From contig JAPPGG010000064.1 of assembly GCA_028875055.1 (NCBI GenBank), positions 1 to 64,000 of the forward strand: a stretch of DNA of 64,000 nt, read 5' to 3'. This document shows, one piece after another, positions 17,890 through 24,954 of the stretch. Position 1 is the stretch's first letter. Every line of letters begins with the position of its first letter. The notes below the pieces were generated by a model, which was not told the DNA's origin, made no database searches, and was given only the letters and a program-made list of their open reading frames with translations. The position numbers and the translations under genes are program-made. This DNA is from Chloroflexota bacterium. GTDB lineage: Bacteria > Chloroflexota > Dehalococcoidia > Lucifugimonadales > UBA3495.

Positions 17890-19466
17890 GACTTGACGGA
17901 AGACAGTACCGGGGAGTGCAAAGCCAGCTCCTCGGTGTCCCTTCCCCCTATGGGGCTATCTTCAGGCATGGGTATTGAGTAGCGCACCAACGCGCCGCCG
18001 GGTTCGACCACTATCTCCCTGACGAAGGACTCGATGAAGGCCCTCCGCTCGGTGAGTTCGCTCTCCCGCAGGTACCCGTTCAGGTCCTTGCAGTAGGCGG
18101 TGATGGTCTCCACGTCGTCCAGGACCACCCGCCGCTGGGACAGCAGAATCCTGGCCTCCTCCGCCGTTTCCTCCAGCTTCTGCTGCCGCTCCCGGTGTTC
18201 GCGGATGCGCGGCATGAAGTCGTCCACATCCAGGTCGGTGGTCTCCGCCAGGTTGTAGAGCCGCTCCAGCCGCCGCTTCACGTCGGCCAGTTCCGCCTCG
18301 GCGGTCTCCAGCCGCTGGCGCTGCTCCCGGGCTATGCCGTCCATCTCCTCGTCCACCAGCTTGACCAGTTCCCTGATGTTGGACTCGGTGAGGATGTTGT
18401 CCCGAATCCTGCCGACCACCATCTCCTCGAACCTGCGGGCGTTCAGCCTGGGGCAGTCGCAGGCCCCGCTGCCCCGCTTCATCAGGGACTGGCAGACGTA
18501 GTAGGCGAACTGGCCGCTCTTGGAGTCCTGGCCCGACATGGCCCGTTCGCAAGTCTTGCACTTGACCAGCCCACTAAGCAGATAGGAACTTCCCACCCGC
18601 CGGGGATGGGCCTTCCTGGGGGCGCGGGAGCTCATCTGCTTGTTGACCTTGCGGAACTGGGACTTGGTGACGATGGCGGGGAAAGCCTTATCCACCCGGA
18701 CCGGCTCGCCCTTGTCCTTGGCGCCTCCGCCCCAGACCAAAGTTCCGGTGTAGGCCTCGTTTTTCAGGATGATGTGGACGCCGTTCTTGGACCAGGGCCT
18801 GCCGGTGGGGTTGGCGATGCCCTCGTCGTTCAGGGTGCGGGTGATGTCCAGGATGCCCCTACCCGACTCTGCCATATCGAAGATGCGCTTGACCACCGGG
18901 GAGGTGTCCGGGTTGGGCTCCAGGGTGGGGCGCTTCTTCGCTCCGTCCTGGACCATCAGCTTGCGGTAGCCGTAGGGCACGCGGCTGGCGACCCAGAAGC
19001 CCCGTGAGGCGGCCTCCCGCATCCCCCGCCGAACTTCTTCAGCAAGATTTTCCGAGTAAAATTCGTCCACGGACTCGATGATGGCCTCCATCAGCTTACC
19101 GGTGGGGGAGTCGTCGGCGTGCTCGGTGATGGAGACCACGCGGACGCCCTTGCGCCGGAGCATGGACTTGAAGGCCACGGCGTGCTCCCGCTTGCGGGTG
19201 AATCTCGAAAACTTCCAGACAAGAATCTCCTTAAACGGAGCCTCCGGCTTGGAGGCCTCGTCCAGCATCCGGCGGAACTGGGGCCGGTCGGCGATTCTGC
19301 CGCTCTCGGCCTCGTCCACGTATTCGCGGGCGACGGAGTAGCCGTTGCGCTCTGCGTAGTCGCGGAGGGCGCGCAATTGGGCAGCCACGGAGAGGTCCAC
19401 GTCCTGGCGGTCGCTGGAAACGCGGGCGTACAGGGCTGCGGGTATCGGGTCAATTCCATTACTCAT
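17832..19466 (-). CDS. Large serine recombinase (site-specific integrase)
   Basis: 544 residues from ATG 19466 (GAGGTGAAATCA upstream). The resolvase catalytic domain begins ALYARVSSDRQDVDLS (Ser17 is the likely nucleophile), followed by the recombinase domain (RVPYGYRKL ... IFDMAESGRGILDITRTLNDEGI ... ILKNEAYTGTLVWGG). A zinc ribbon follows (CKTCERAMSG ... YYVCQ ... CDCP), then a coiled coil and a C-terminal beta segment. It would cut and rejoin att sites to integrate or excise the island. The final residues (GWTRTNDLGLIRT) are encoded by antisense tRNA-Ile, so integration supplies or shares its 3' end. The start overlaps the upstream gene by eight bases. Confidence 0.93.
   Translation of the reverse strand: MSNGIDPIPAALYARVSSDRQDVDLSVAAQLRALRDYAERNGYSVAREYVDEAESGRIADRPQFRRMLDEASKPEAPFKEILVWKFSRFTRKREHAVAFKSMLRRKGVRVVSITEHADDSPTGKLMEAIIESVDEFYSENLAEEVRRGMREAASRGFWVASRVPYGYRKLMVQDGAKKRPTLEPNPDTSPVVKRIFDMAESGRGILDITRTLNDEGIANPTGRPWSKNGVHIILKNEAYTGTLVWGGGAKDKGEPVRVDKAFPAIVTKSQFRKVNKQMSSRAPRKAHPRRVGSSYLLSGLVKCKTCERAMSGQDSKSGQFAYYVCQSLMKRGSGACDCPRLNARRFEEMVVGRIRDNILTESNIRELVKLVDEEMDGIAREQRQRLETAEAELADVKRRLERLYNLAETTDLDVDDFMPRIREHRERQQKLEETAEEARILLSQRRVVLDDVETITAYCKDLNGYLRESELTERRAFIESFVREIVVEPGGALVRYSIPMPEDSPIGGRDTEELALHSPVLSSVKSGGPGWTRTNDLGLIRTAL
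17879..17889. other. Candidate attachment site (attL-like) at the tRNA-Ile 3' end
   Basis: The terminal CAGGCCCACCA of the tRNA lies between core genes and the recombinase. The same 11 bases occur at 39626-39636, and both copies are followed, after one base, by ACT. Serine recombinases often use short cores, so this could be the crossover region, but the match is short. Confidence 0.4.
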
Positions 19467-19689
19467 TGATTTCACCTCGATCATCGTCTCCGGGTTCCGC
19501 TTGGCGGGAGCGCAGCCTTTCCAGGCGCTGCTCACGGCGCAGTTCCCGGTCATCCATGTACAGGCGGAGAGCCTCACGCACCAACTCGCTCATGTCGCGG
19601 CCCTCTTCGTCCTTCACCCGCTGCGCCTCGGCGAACATCTCCGGGGGCAGCGAGAAGGTAATGGTCCTGGAAACGCGGCGTGGGGGCAT
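19459..19689 (-). CDS. Ribbon-helix-helix DNA-binding protein
   Basis: 76 residues. RTITFSLPPEMFAEAQRVKDEEGRDMSELVREALRLYM is a CopG/Arc-type ribbon-helix-helix, followed by a charged Arg/Glu tail. Its stop overlaps the recombinase start (ATGAGTAA), so the two are translationally coupled. It is probably a repressor or directionality regulator of the recombinase rather than a toxin partner, since no toxin adjoins it. Confidence 0.85.
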   Translation of the reverse strand: MPPRRVSRTITFSLPPEMFAEAQRVKDEEGRDMSELVREALRLYMDDRELRREQRLERLRSRQAEPGDDDRGEINE

Positions 19690-19777
19690 CTTCTTCCTTT
19701 GTCTTTGTTCACTGTCATATTAGGTTGTCTTACTATCCATCATCACACCTCCGGCTGGCCCGGTCAAGGCCCGGCTG

Positions 19778-20827
19778 TCACACCCCATAGCGTTCCCTCC
19801 AGTAGCCGGCCCATGCCGCCGTCTCATCGGGCAAGCTCCGTACCACTCCTTCCAGCAGCAGCGATGGCGAGACCATCCTGAACTGCGAGTCCGGGTCCTT
19901 CAGACAGCCTCGCATCACCTCGTCCACCGTCCCCAACCGGGGAAACCGGCGGGCCAGTGACGGGGACGTTACCGCCCTGCCGTCGGAGATGAGCCGGTAG
20001 GCCAGGTTGTCCTCCGGCGCCACGACCACCACCTTGGCCTCGTCAACGTCCAATTCGCCCGTCTGCACCATACGGTCGGCCAGGAGACGTTGCCGCATGA
20101 TCTGGTAGAAGGGTTCATAGAGGAAATCGTCAAGGTCCGGGGCGGTTTCAGGATTGAACGACGAGAACGGAGCGCGGTAGGGGCAGGCGTATCTTCTCCT
20201 CCGGGTGTCGCCCGATTTGCCGTCGCCCTTGAATTCCGGCCGGGTGCGCAGGTACTGCTCAACGTACTTCCATTCCATCAGGTAGGCGCGCCTGCGTCCC
20301 GACACGGTTTCGGCTATAAGGAAGGCGTCTACGCTCGTGTTCTGGGCGCCCCTGGTCATTCCTCCCTCCAGGGAGCGGGGAAGGCCCAGCCATTCGAACT
20401 CCACCGGAGTGGCGCGCCCGTCGTGGGCGATGTCAACCACGGCGCGCACGTCATCGTCCAGCGCGCGCAGCGCCGCGACCAAGGCCCCCGGGATTCCCGC
20501 CAAAGGCAGCAGGAAGTTGACGCAGGCCACCTGGGAGCTGGCCATGTTGCGGGTGGGACCGTCGGTGTTGGTGTCATCCCCGCTCCTGGGATTCCTCCAC
20601 CACTTGATATTGCGTTGGCGGAAGAAGTCGATGGCCTCTCCGCCCCGTATGCCTGGGAACAGGTTCTCCTCCTCGTGACCCAGGGCCAGCAGGTGGGAGT
20701 TGCGCATTCCCCTGTCGTCCATCGGACGCTTCGCATGGTCACTGATGGTCGCGGAGTCGTGGCGAAAGCACGCCTGCCTATCTTTGGCGGCGCGTTCGAA
20801 GCCTGTTCTGGAGAATCGTTGCTGCAT
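19778..20827 (-). CDS. PGN_0703-like putative restriction endonuclease
   Basis: About 349 residues from ATG 20827 (GGGGGTGAG upstream). The section TRNMASSQVACVNFLLPLAG followed by FEWLG and SVDAFLIAETVSGRRRAYLMEWKYVEQY matches my recollection of the PGN_0703 family. It provides a PD-(D/E)XK-like arrangement (Asp in VDAF; Glu and Lys in MEWKYVE). Such genes are found alone in genomic islands. It would act as a nuclease with no evident methylase partner. Family assignment is from memory of motifs and is moderately sure. Confidence 0.65.
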   Translation of the reverse strand: MQQRFSRTGFERAAKDRQACFRHDSATISDHAKRPMDDRGMRNSHLLALGHEEENLFPGIRGGEAIDFFRQRNIKWWRNPRSGDDTNTDGPTRNMASSQVACVNFLLPLAGIPGALVAALRALDDDVRAVVDIAHDGRATPVEFEWLGLPRSLEGGMTRGAQNTSVDAFLIAETVSGRRRAYLMEWKYVEQYLRTRPEFKGDGKSGDTRRRRYACPYRAPFSSFNPETAPDLDDFLYEPFYQIMRQRLLADRMVQTGELDVDEAKVVVVAPEDNLAYRLISDGRAVTSPSLARRFPRLGTVDEVMRGCLKDPDSQFRMVSPSLLLEGVVRSLPDETAAWAGYWRERYGV

Positions 20828-20862
20828 CTCTCTCACCCCCGGGCAGCCGCTAGTCTCGTATT

Positions 20863-21034
20863 CTACGCCCCGGCTTGCGAGCTTTGCCCTGCTATGGCCC
20901 CAATTCGCTCAGCAGAGTCCCGCAGCGCCCGCATCCGGGCAGCCACTGGCAAGTCCACGTCCTGGCGGTCGCCGGAGACCCTCGCGCAGAAGGCCGCCGA
21001 TATCATGCCGTTGCGTTCACTAATTGATTTCGCC
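20863..21034 (-). pseudogene. Remnant of a second serine recombinase (N-terminus)
   Basis: From 21006 the minus strand reads ISAAFCARVSGDRQDVDLPVAARMRALRDSAERIG then stops. It aligns with the intact recombinase start (IPAALYARVSSDRQDVDLSVAAQLRALRDYAERNG). Even the upstream bases GAAATCAAT(G/T)AGT match, but the true start ATG has become ATT. A truncated duplicate from an earlier or tandem integration. Confidence 0.8.
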
Positions 21035-21040
21035 TCGCCG

Positions 21041-21496
21041 CTACGCGATCAGCCACCACGCCACCAGGACGGTGAGCGCCAGCAGCACGACCAGCACGGC
21101 GACGGCGATGCCCAGCCGGGCGGTCCAGCGTCTGGCTCTTTGGTGGCCGTTCTGTTCCCGCAGCAACACTTCTTCCAGCTTGCGGTACTCGTCTATGGCG
21201 GTGTCCGTCTCGGCCCGGGCCCGGGCCCGCTCCTGCTCCAACCGGTCCGCTTCCTCAGCTAGTTCTCCCACCGTGCGCTCCAGTCGTTCAACCCTGGTCC
21301 TGGCCTGCCGCAGCAGTTCCCGGTCGCTGGGGTAACGGGGTCCGGGCAGCTTCACGTACACCCGCCGGCCTTCTCTCTGCACCTCCACCTCGCCCTTGTG
21401 GATCATCCGGTCCAACGTGGACAGTGAGACCTCCAACTCCCGCGCCGCCTCCCCCTTGTCCACCCAGTGGACCTCATCTTTGACCTTATCTGACAT
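21041..21496 (-). CDS. Tail-anchored helix-turn-helix protein with coiled coil
   Basis: 151 residues from ATG 21496 (GAGGTG six bases upstream). Residues about 7-55 are an excisionase/MerR-like winged helix (WVDKGEAARELEVSLSTLDRMIHKGEVEVQREGRRVYVKL). About 60-125 is a strong coiled coil (RTRVERLERTVGELAEEADRLEQERARAR), and the last 25 residues are one transmembrane helix (GIAVAVLVVLLALTVLVAWWLIA). This would tether a DNA-binding domain to the inner face of the membrane. It resembles accessory proteins of integrative elements, perhaps for element partition, excision or conjugation control. Confidence 0.75.
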   Translation of the reverse strand: MSDKVKDEVHWVDKGEAARELEVSLSTLDRMIHKGEVEVQREGRRVYVKLPGPRYPSDRELLRQARTRVERLERTVGELAEEADRLEQERARARAETDTAIDEYRKLEEVLLREQNGHQRARRWTARLGIAVAVLVVLLALTVLVAWWLIA

Positions 21497-21742
21497 GTAA
21501 ATCACCTCGTCACTGGCGACACGTCGGGCGATTGTACATTGCCCAAAATCACCCTCGTTGTTTTAGCGCCGTTTCTCACACTTGCAAGAATGCAATTTTT
21601 GAATGGTCAAGGGGCATTTCAGCCCGTTTCGTACTTGAAACTAGGGGCAATTGACGCATCGCGGTCTCCCGGCCAACCTCTGAAATCACCCCCGGAGGAC
21701 AGTTTGCGCCCCCGGACAGCGTGGCGGGTAGAAGATGCCGTA

Positions 21743-23458
21743 TCAGCATGATTGCTGTGTCTCCTGCCGGCGCATCCGCCGCCGCAGTCCGTCCCACTCG
21801 TATTCTCCCAGTTCCCGCAGCGCCAGGGGCGGGCGTTTACCGTCCCACAGGGGACGCCAGGACCGGCCCAGTATCCCCCTATAGGACAGAAGCTCCCTAC
21901 TGGACACCAGGATGGGCAGCTTCATGGCGGGCATCCGGGACGCGGTGCTGGCGTAGGTCTCGGCCACATCCTCCGTGTCCACCATGAACAGCGTGGTGGG
22001 GAAGGGCGGCTGGTCATCCCGGGGCGCGTCGGAGCGGTAATAGCGGATGTAGGGTCGCAGGCGTGCCAGGACTCCCCTGGGGTGGCGGGCGCGCAGCTCG
22101 TGCTCTAAGTAGAACGGCACGTGCAGGTCGTTGACGAGCAGGTGTCCCACCGCGTCGGGGGCGATGGCGTCTTCGCCCCGGTTGAAGGCCCGGTCGGAGC
22201 GGGCGGTGGGTATGCACCATTGCAGTTCGCTGGCGTCCTCGGCCCGGGCCTCGGCGGCCAGTTCGGACAGGAACCAGGTGATACCGTCGGCGTGGCCGGT
22301 CTGGCGCTGCCAGGTGAGGATGCGGTGTCCCAAGGGCCGGGGCTTTCCGTGATTGTCGGTCGCGGGTTCAGTGCTCCAGGCGGCCATCGTGGTGGAGAGT
22401 TGTGCCCGGTCCCGGCGGGTGATGTACCCGATGCCCCGGCCGGACAGGGTGTAGCGCACGTCGTCCCGCCTGCCGTGCTGTTCCACCAGGCCCCAGGTCT
22501 GCGTCAGGCTGCGGGTCATCTGGCTGACTCTCCCGTCGGAGACGCCCAGCCAACGGGCCAGGTGTTCCCGGGGTATCATGGGGTGGTCGGTGATCAGGTC
22601 CAGGGCGCGCTTCTCCGCCGGGCTGAGGCCGAAGGCAGGGGCGGACTGTACCATCCGCTCCGGGTCGGGCAGGGTAGCCCGCTTGCGCTCCGGCGCCTCC
22701 GGGTGAAACCGGCTGCCGGGGTCGGCGTCGGAGACCACCTGCTCCAGGGTGCGGTATCTCCGGCCAATCACCCAGTTGGACGAAATCCAGGTTAGACGAC
22801 GGTCCCACGCTTCGAGGGTCTCCCGGTTCTCCACGCCCACGTAGCAGTCCCGTAGTTCCGCGTTCAGGCAGAACTCGTCGGTCAGCCGCTGCTCCCAGGG
22901 GCTGGGGACCAGCACCAGCACCATGGAGGGACGGCGGTTGTAGTTGTACTCGGCAATGGCCCGCAGCCGGTCGTAGAGAGAGCGGCGCCGCAGCGCCAGG
23001 CCCTGGCGCACCACGCCGAAGCTGCGGCCGCTGCGGAGCGTGATAACCGCGTCGAAGCGGCCCCGGCGCTGGAACTCCACCCGGGTTTCCAGCCCGTCCA
23101 CGCCGGGGGAGAGGGTTGCCGCGAGGCGGTACACCGAGGCCACGGCGTCCATGCGGCGCAGTAGCAATGCCAACCATTGCTTGGACACAGGATAGGGCCG
23201 TACAAACTCCCATGGCGCGTCGTAGCCCAGGACACCGGCGGCTTCGGAGATACCCGTTCTCGTGAGGTAGTAGCGGTGGCTGGAGGGTAGGTAGGCCGTG
23301 CCGTGGCTCACCCGCCCGGCCAGGCCGTCTTTCAGCAAGGCGGTCAGAGCGCGGTGCACCGTCGCCAGGGGTTCGCCCAGGGTCAGCGCCAGTTCCCCCG
23401 CGTCGATGAAGGGCAGCCGGGCCAGGGCGTCCAGGATTCGCTCTCGTGAGAATGCCAT
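21743..23458 (-). CDS. Replication-relaxation family protein
   Basis: 571 residues from ATG 23458. An N-terminal winged helix (RILDALARLPFIDAGELALTLGEPLATVHRALTALLKDG) is followed by a nuclease-like section (RVEFQRRGRFDAVITLRSGRSFGVVRQGLAL) and a second helix-turn-helix (ALDLITDHPMIPREHLARWLGVSDGRVSQMTRSL). A further beta-rich region holds VNDLHVPFYLEHELRARHP and RPYIRYYRSDAP. This matches 'replication-relaxation' proteins of integrative elements and plasmids, with a proposed role in initiation or relaxation. It is the largest gene of the integration module. A decayed copy of its start lies at about 63038-63139. Confidence 0.7.
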   Translation of the reverse strand: MAFSRERILDALARLPFIDAGELALTLGEPLATVHRALTALLKDGLAGRVSHGTAYLPSSHRYYLTRTGISEAAGVLGYDAPWEFVRPYPVSKQWLALLLRRMDAVASVYRLAATLSPGVDGLETRVEFQRRGRFDAVITLRSGRSFGVVRQGLALRRRSLYDRLRAIAEYNYNRRPSMVLVLVPSPWEQRLTDEFCLNAELRDCYVGVENRETLEAWDRRLTWISSNWVIGRRYRTLEQVVSDADPGSRFHPEAPERKRATLPDPERMVQSAPAFGLSPAEKRALDLITDHPMIPREHLARWLGVSDGRVSQMTRSLTQTWGLVEQHGRRDDVRYTLSGRGIGYITRRDRAQLSTTMAAWSTEPATDNHGKPRPLGHRILTWQRQTGHADGITWFLSELAAEARAEDASELQWCIPTARSDRAFNRGEDAIAPDAVGHLLVNDLHVPFYLEHELRARHPRGVLARLRPYIRYYRSDAPRDDQPPFPTTLFMVDTEDVAETYASTASRMPAMKLPILVSSRELLSYRGILGRSWRPLWDGKRPPLALRELGEYEWDGLRRRMRRQETQQSC

Positions 23459-23520
23459 ATCTTCAGCGTAACAGCCGGAAACCGCCGCCGTCAGTGGGCA
23501 ACTGTCATTACCGACGCGGC

Positions 23521-23868
23521 TCACAGGAACCGCAGCGTGTCCTCCTGGGTCGCGGTCAGTGGCCCGGAGTCGGCGGCCCGCCGCTGTACCCGGCGGCTGG
23601 CGGTGACGGTACACGCCGCAGCAGCGACGGCGCCGGAGGCGTCGCCGACGGTCCTGACCACCGATCGGGGCAGGGACCGGCCCAGGTGACCCCGTTCCAG
23701 GAAGCGCCACAGGGTATGGCGGGAGACGCCGAAGCGCCGGGCCGCCTGGGGTCTGCCGTGCCACAGGGCGTAGGTCCGCACGTGGTCACGAATGGCGCCG
23801 TCGAGGGTGGTCGTTTCCAACGCTGTGTCCTTGGGCGGTCCCGGCGTTGCTGGGGTCTTTGTCTGCAT
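23521..23868 (-). CDS. Small HTH protein, 115 aa
   Basis: ATG 23868 follows GGAAGGAACGTGA. Residues about 22-68 form a helix-turn-helix (DGAIRDHVRTYALWHGRPQAARRFGVSRHTLWRFLERG), followed by SVVRTVGDASGAVAAAA and a basic tail. The 'GRPQAARRFGVSRHTL' core resembles the N-terminus of the HTH/coiled-coil family at 28884 and 53741, so it may be a distant shorter relative. It lies 62 bases upstream of the replication-relaxation gene and may regulate it. Confidence 0.65.
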   Translation of the reverse strand: MQTKTPATPGPPKDTALETTTLDGAIRDHVRTYALWHGRPQAARRFGVSRHTLWRFLERGHLGRSLPRSVVRTVGDASGAVAAAACTVTASRRVQRRAADSGPLTATQEDTLRFL

Positions 23869-24003
23869 TCACGTTCCTTCCGGGGCAATGGTTCAACATT
23901 CCATAGTCCAGGGGAAATTCGTCCAACATAATGCCTTACAGGACGTTACATTTGAGCGAGTTTTGTGGTATAGGGCGAGCCGCTTGACGATGAACTGAGA
24001 CCA

Positions 24004-24204
24004 TCAGTCGTAGGATGGCGGCTCCGGTGACGACGGCCCCACCCGGGACGCTTCCCGCCGCAGGTGGGCGCGGACGATCATTCGCGCCAGAATGCGCAGC
24101 CCCCGTTGCATCCACTCTCGCTGGTTGGCACTGTACGCCGTCAATGGCTTCTTCGGCGAACCGGGGATGCGCGGCGACGTTTTCTTTCTACCGGTCCTTC
24201 TCAT
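24004..24204 (-). CDS. Small basic protein, 66 aa (family copy 1)
   Basis: ATG 24204 follows AGGAGGAGCGGG. The C-terminal YSANQREWMQRGLRILARMIVRAHLRRE is closely similar to the protein at 55170-55397 (YSPQQREQVREGLRILARLIARAHLRRQ). The N-terminal parts share only basic composition. Conservation of a small protein in two places of one island argues for a real gene. A helical, probably nucleic-acid-binding protein; no known family recognised. Confidence 0.65.
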   Translation of the reverse strand: MRRTGRKKTSPRIPGSPKKPLTAYSANQREWMQRGLRILARMIVRAHLRREASRVGPSSPEPPSYD

Positions 24205-24592
24205 CCCGCTCCTCCTGGCGTGGCGCAGCGGAGAGGGCTGGCAGCCATCCCGCCGTTGCCTACGGTTTTCTGGGCCAGTCTGCGGGCATGGAGAATCGAC
24301 CGTTATCCCTCGGAAGGGATTTCATCGATGAAATCGTTGTGGAGTCTCCCTTGATGAGTCGGCACCTTCCGGGCAATTGCCCCGATTCTGACTTCGGGGA
24401 GGTAAGGGGGATGCACGGAGATGCGATTTCGCTGCAAGTTGCAGATGCGGGCCGTTTCAAAGTTGGAAAGCTGGAAAATCGTCCCCTACCGGACGGAACT
24501 AGCGAACACTTTCTGTAGGGGGCCGGTTGCGGTAAATTTGCAAGTTGCGGCACGTTCCAATTGAGGGTGGGACCGGCGTTATCGTGGGATAG
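24205..24592. other. Intergenic with an 18-base palindrome
   Basis: No gene seen. A perfect palindrome GATTTCATCGATGAAATC lies at 24318-24335 and would suit a dimeric regulator. Surrounding sequence is less GC-rich than the genes. Confidence 0.5.
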
Positions 24593-24742
24593 GGCCTGGC
24601 CCGGACCTACGGTGAATTGTCGCACTACGATGAACTGCTACGACTCGGGCGGGTCACCCGGCGGATGCGGCATGTGTTGCAGGAGTTCCGGGATTCTGCC
24701 GGCGCCGATGAGGAGGAGGATGCTGAGGCGGGGCGGATGTGA
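24593..24742 (+). pseudogene. Fragment of the HTH/coiled-coil family
   Basis: The frame GRVTRRMRHVLQEFRDSAGADE resembles REVSRRMRRALLEFRNAGG of the protein at 28884. An in-frame stop lies shortly upstream, and the coiled-coil and C-terminal domains are missing. It precedes mcrBC as the intact relative precedes the type I RM operon. Confidence 0.5.
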
Positions 24743-24865
24743 GGGACGGCGATGGGGCGGCGGACGGGGAGGACGAAACCCTGGATCTGCGGCTGGCGGC
24801 GCAGCAGGTGGGACCATCAGGCGTAGGCATTGCCTCCCGGGAAGGACTCTCCGCGCCAACGTCGC

Positions 24866-24876
24866 GGGGGGGGGGG
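24866..24876. repeat. Eleven-base G tract upstream of mcrB
   Basis: An uninterrupted run of 11 G, about 80 bases before the mcrB start. Such tracts slip during replication and could alter promoter spacing; they are also places where sequencing errs. The rest of 24743-24954 shows no gene. Confidence 0.6.
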
Positions 24877-24954
24877 TGGGATATTGGTTCACAACAATGA
24901 TATGCTAGGGCGGGAAATCTCTTCGACCATCCGAAATTCGCCTGAGAGCTGCAA

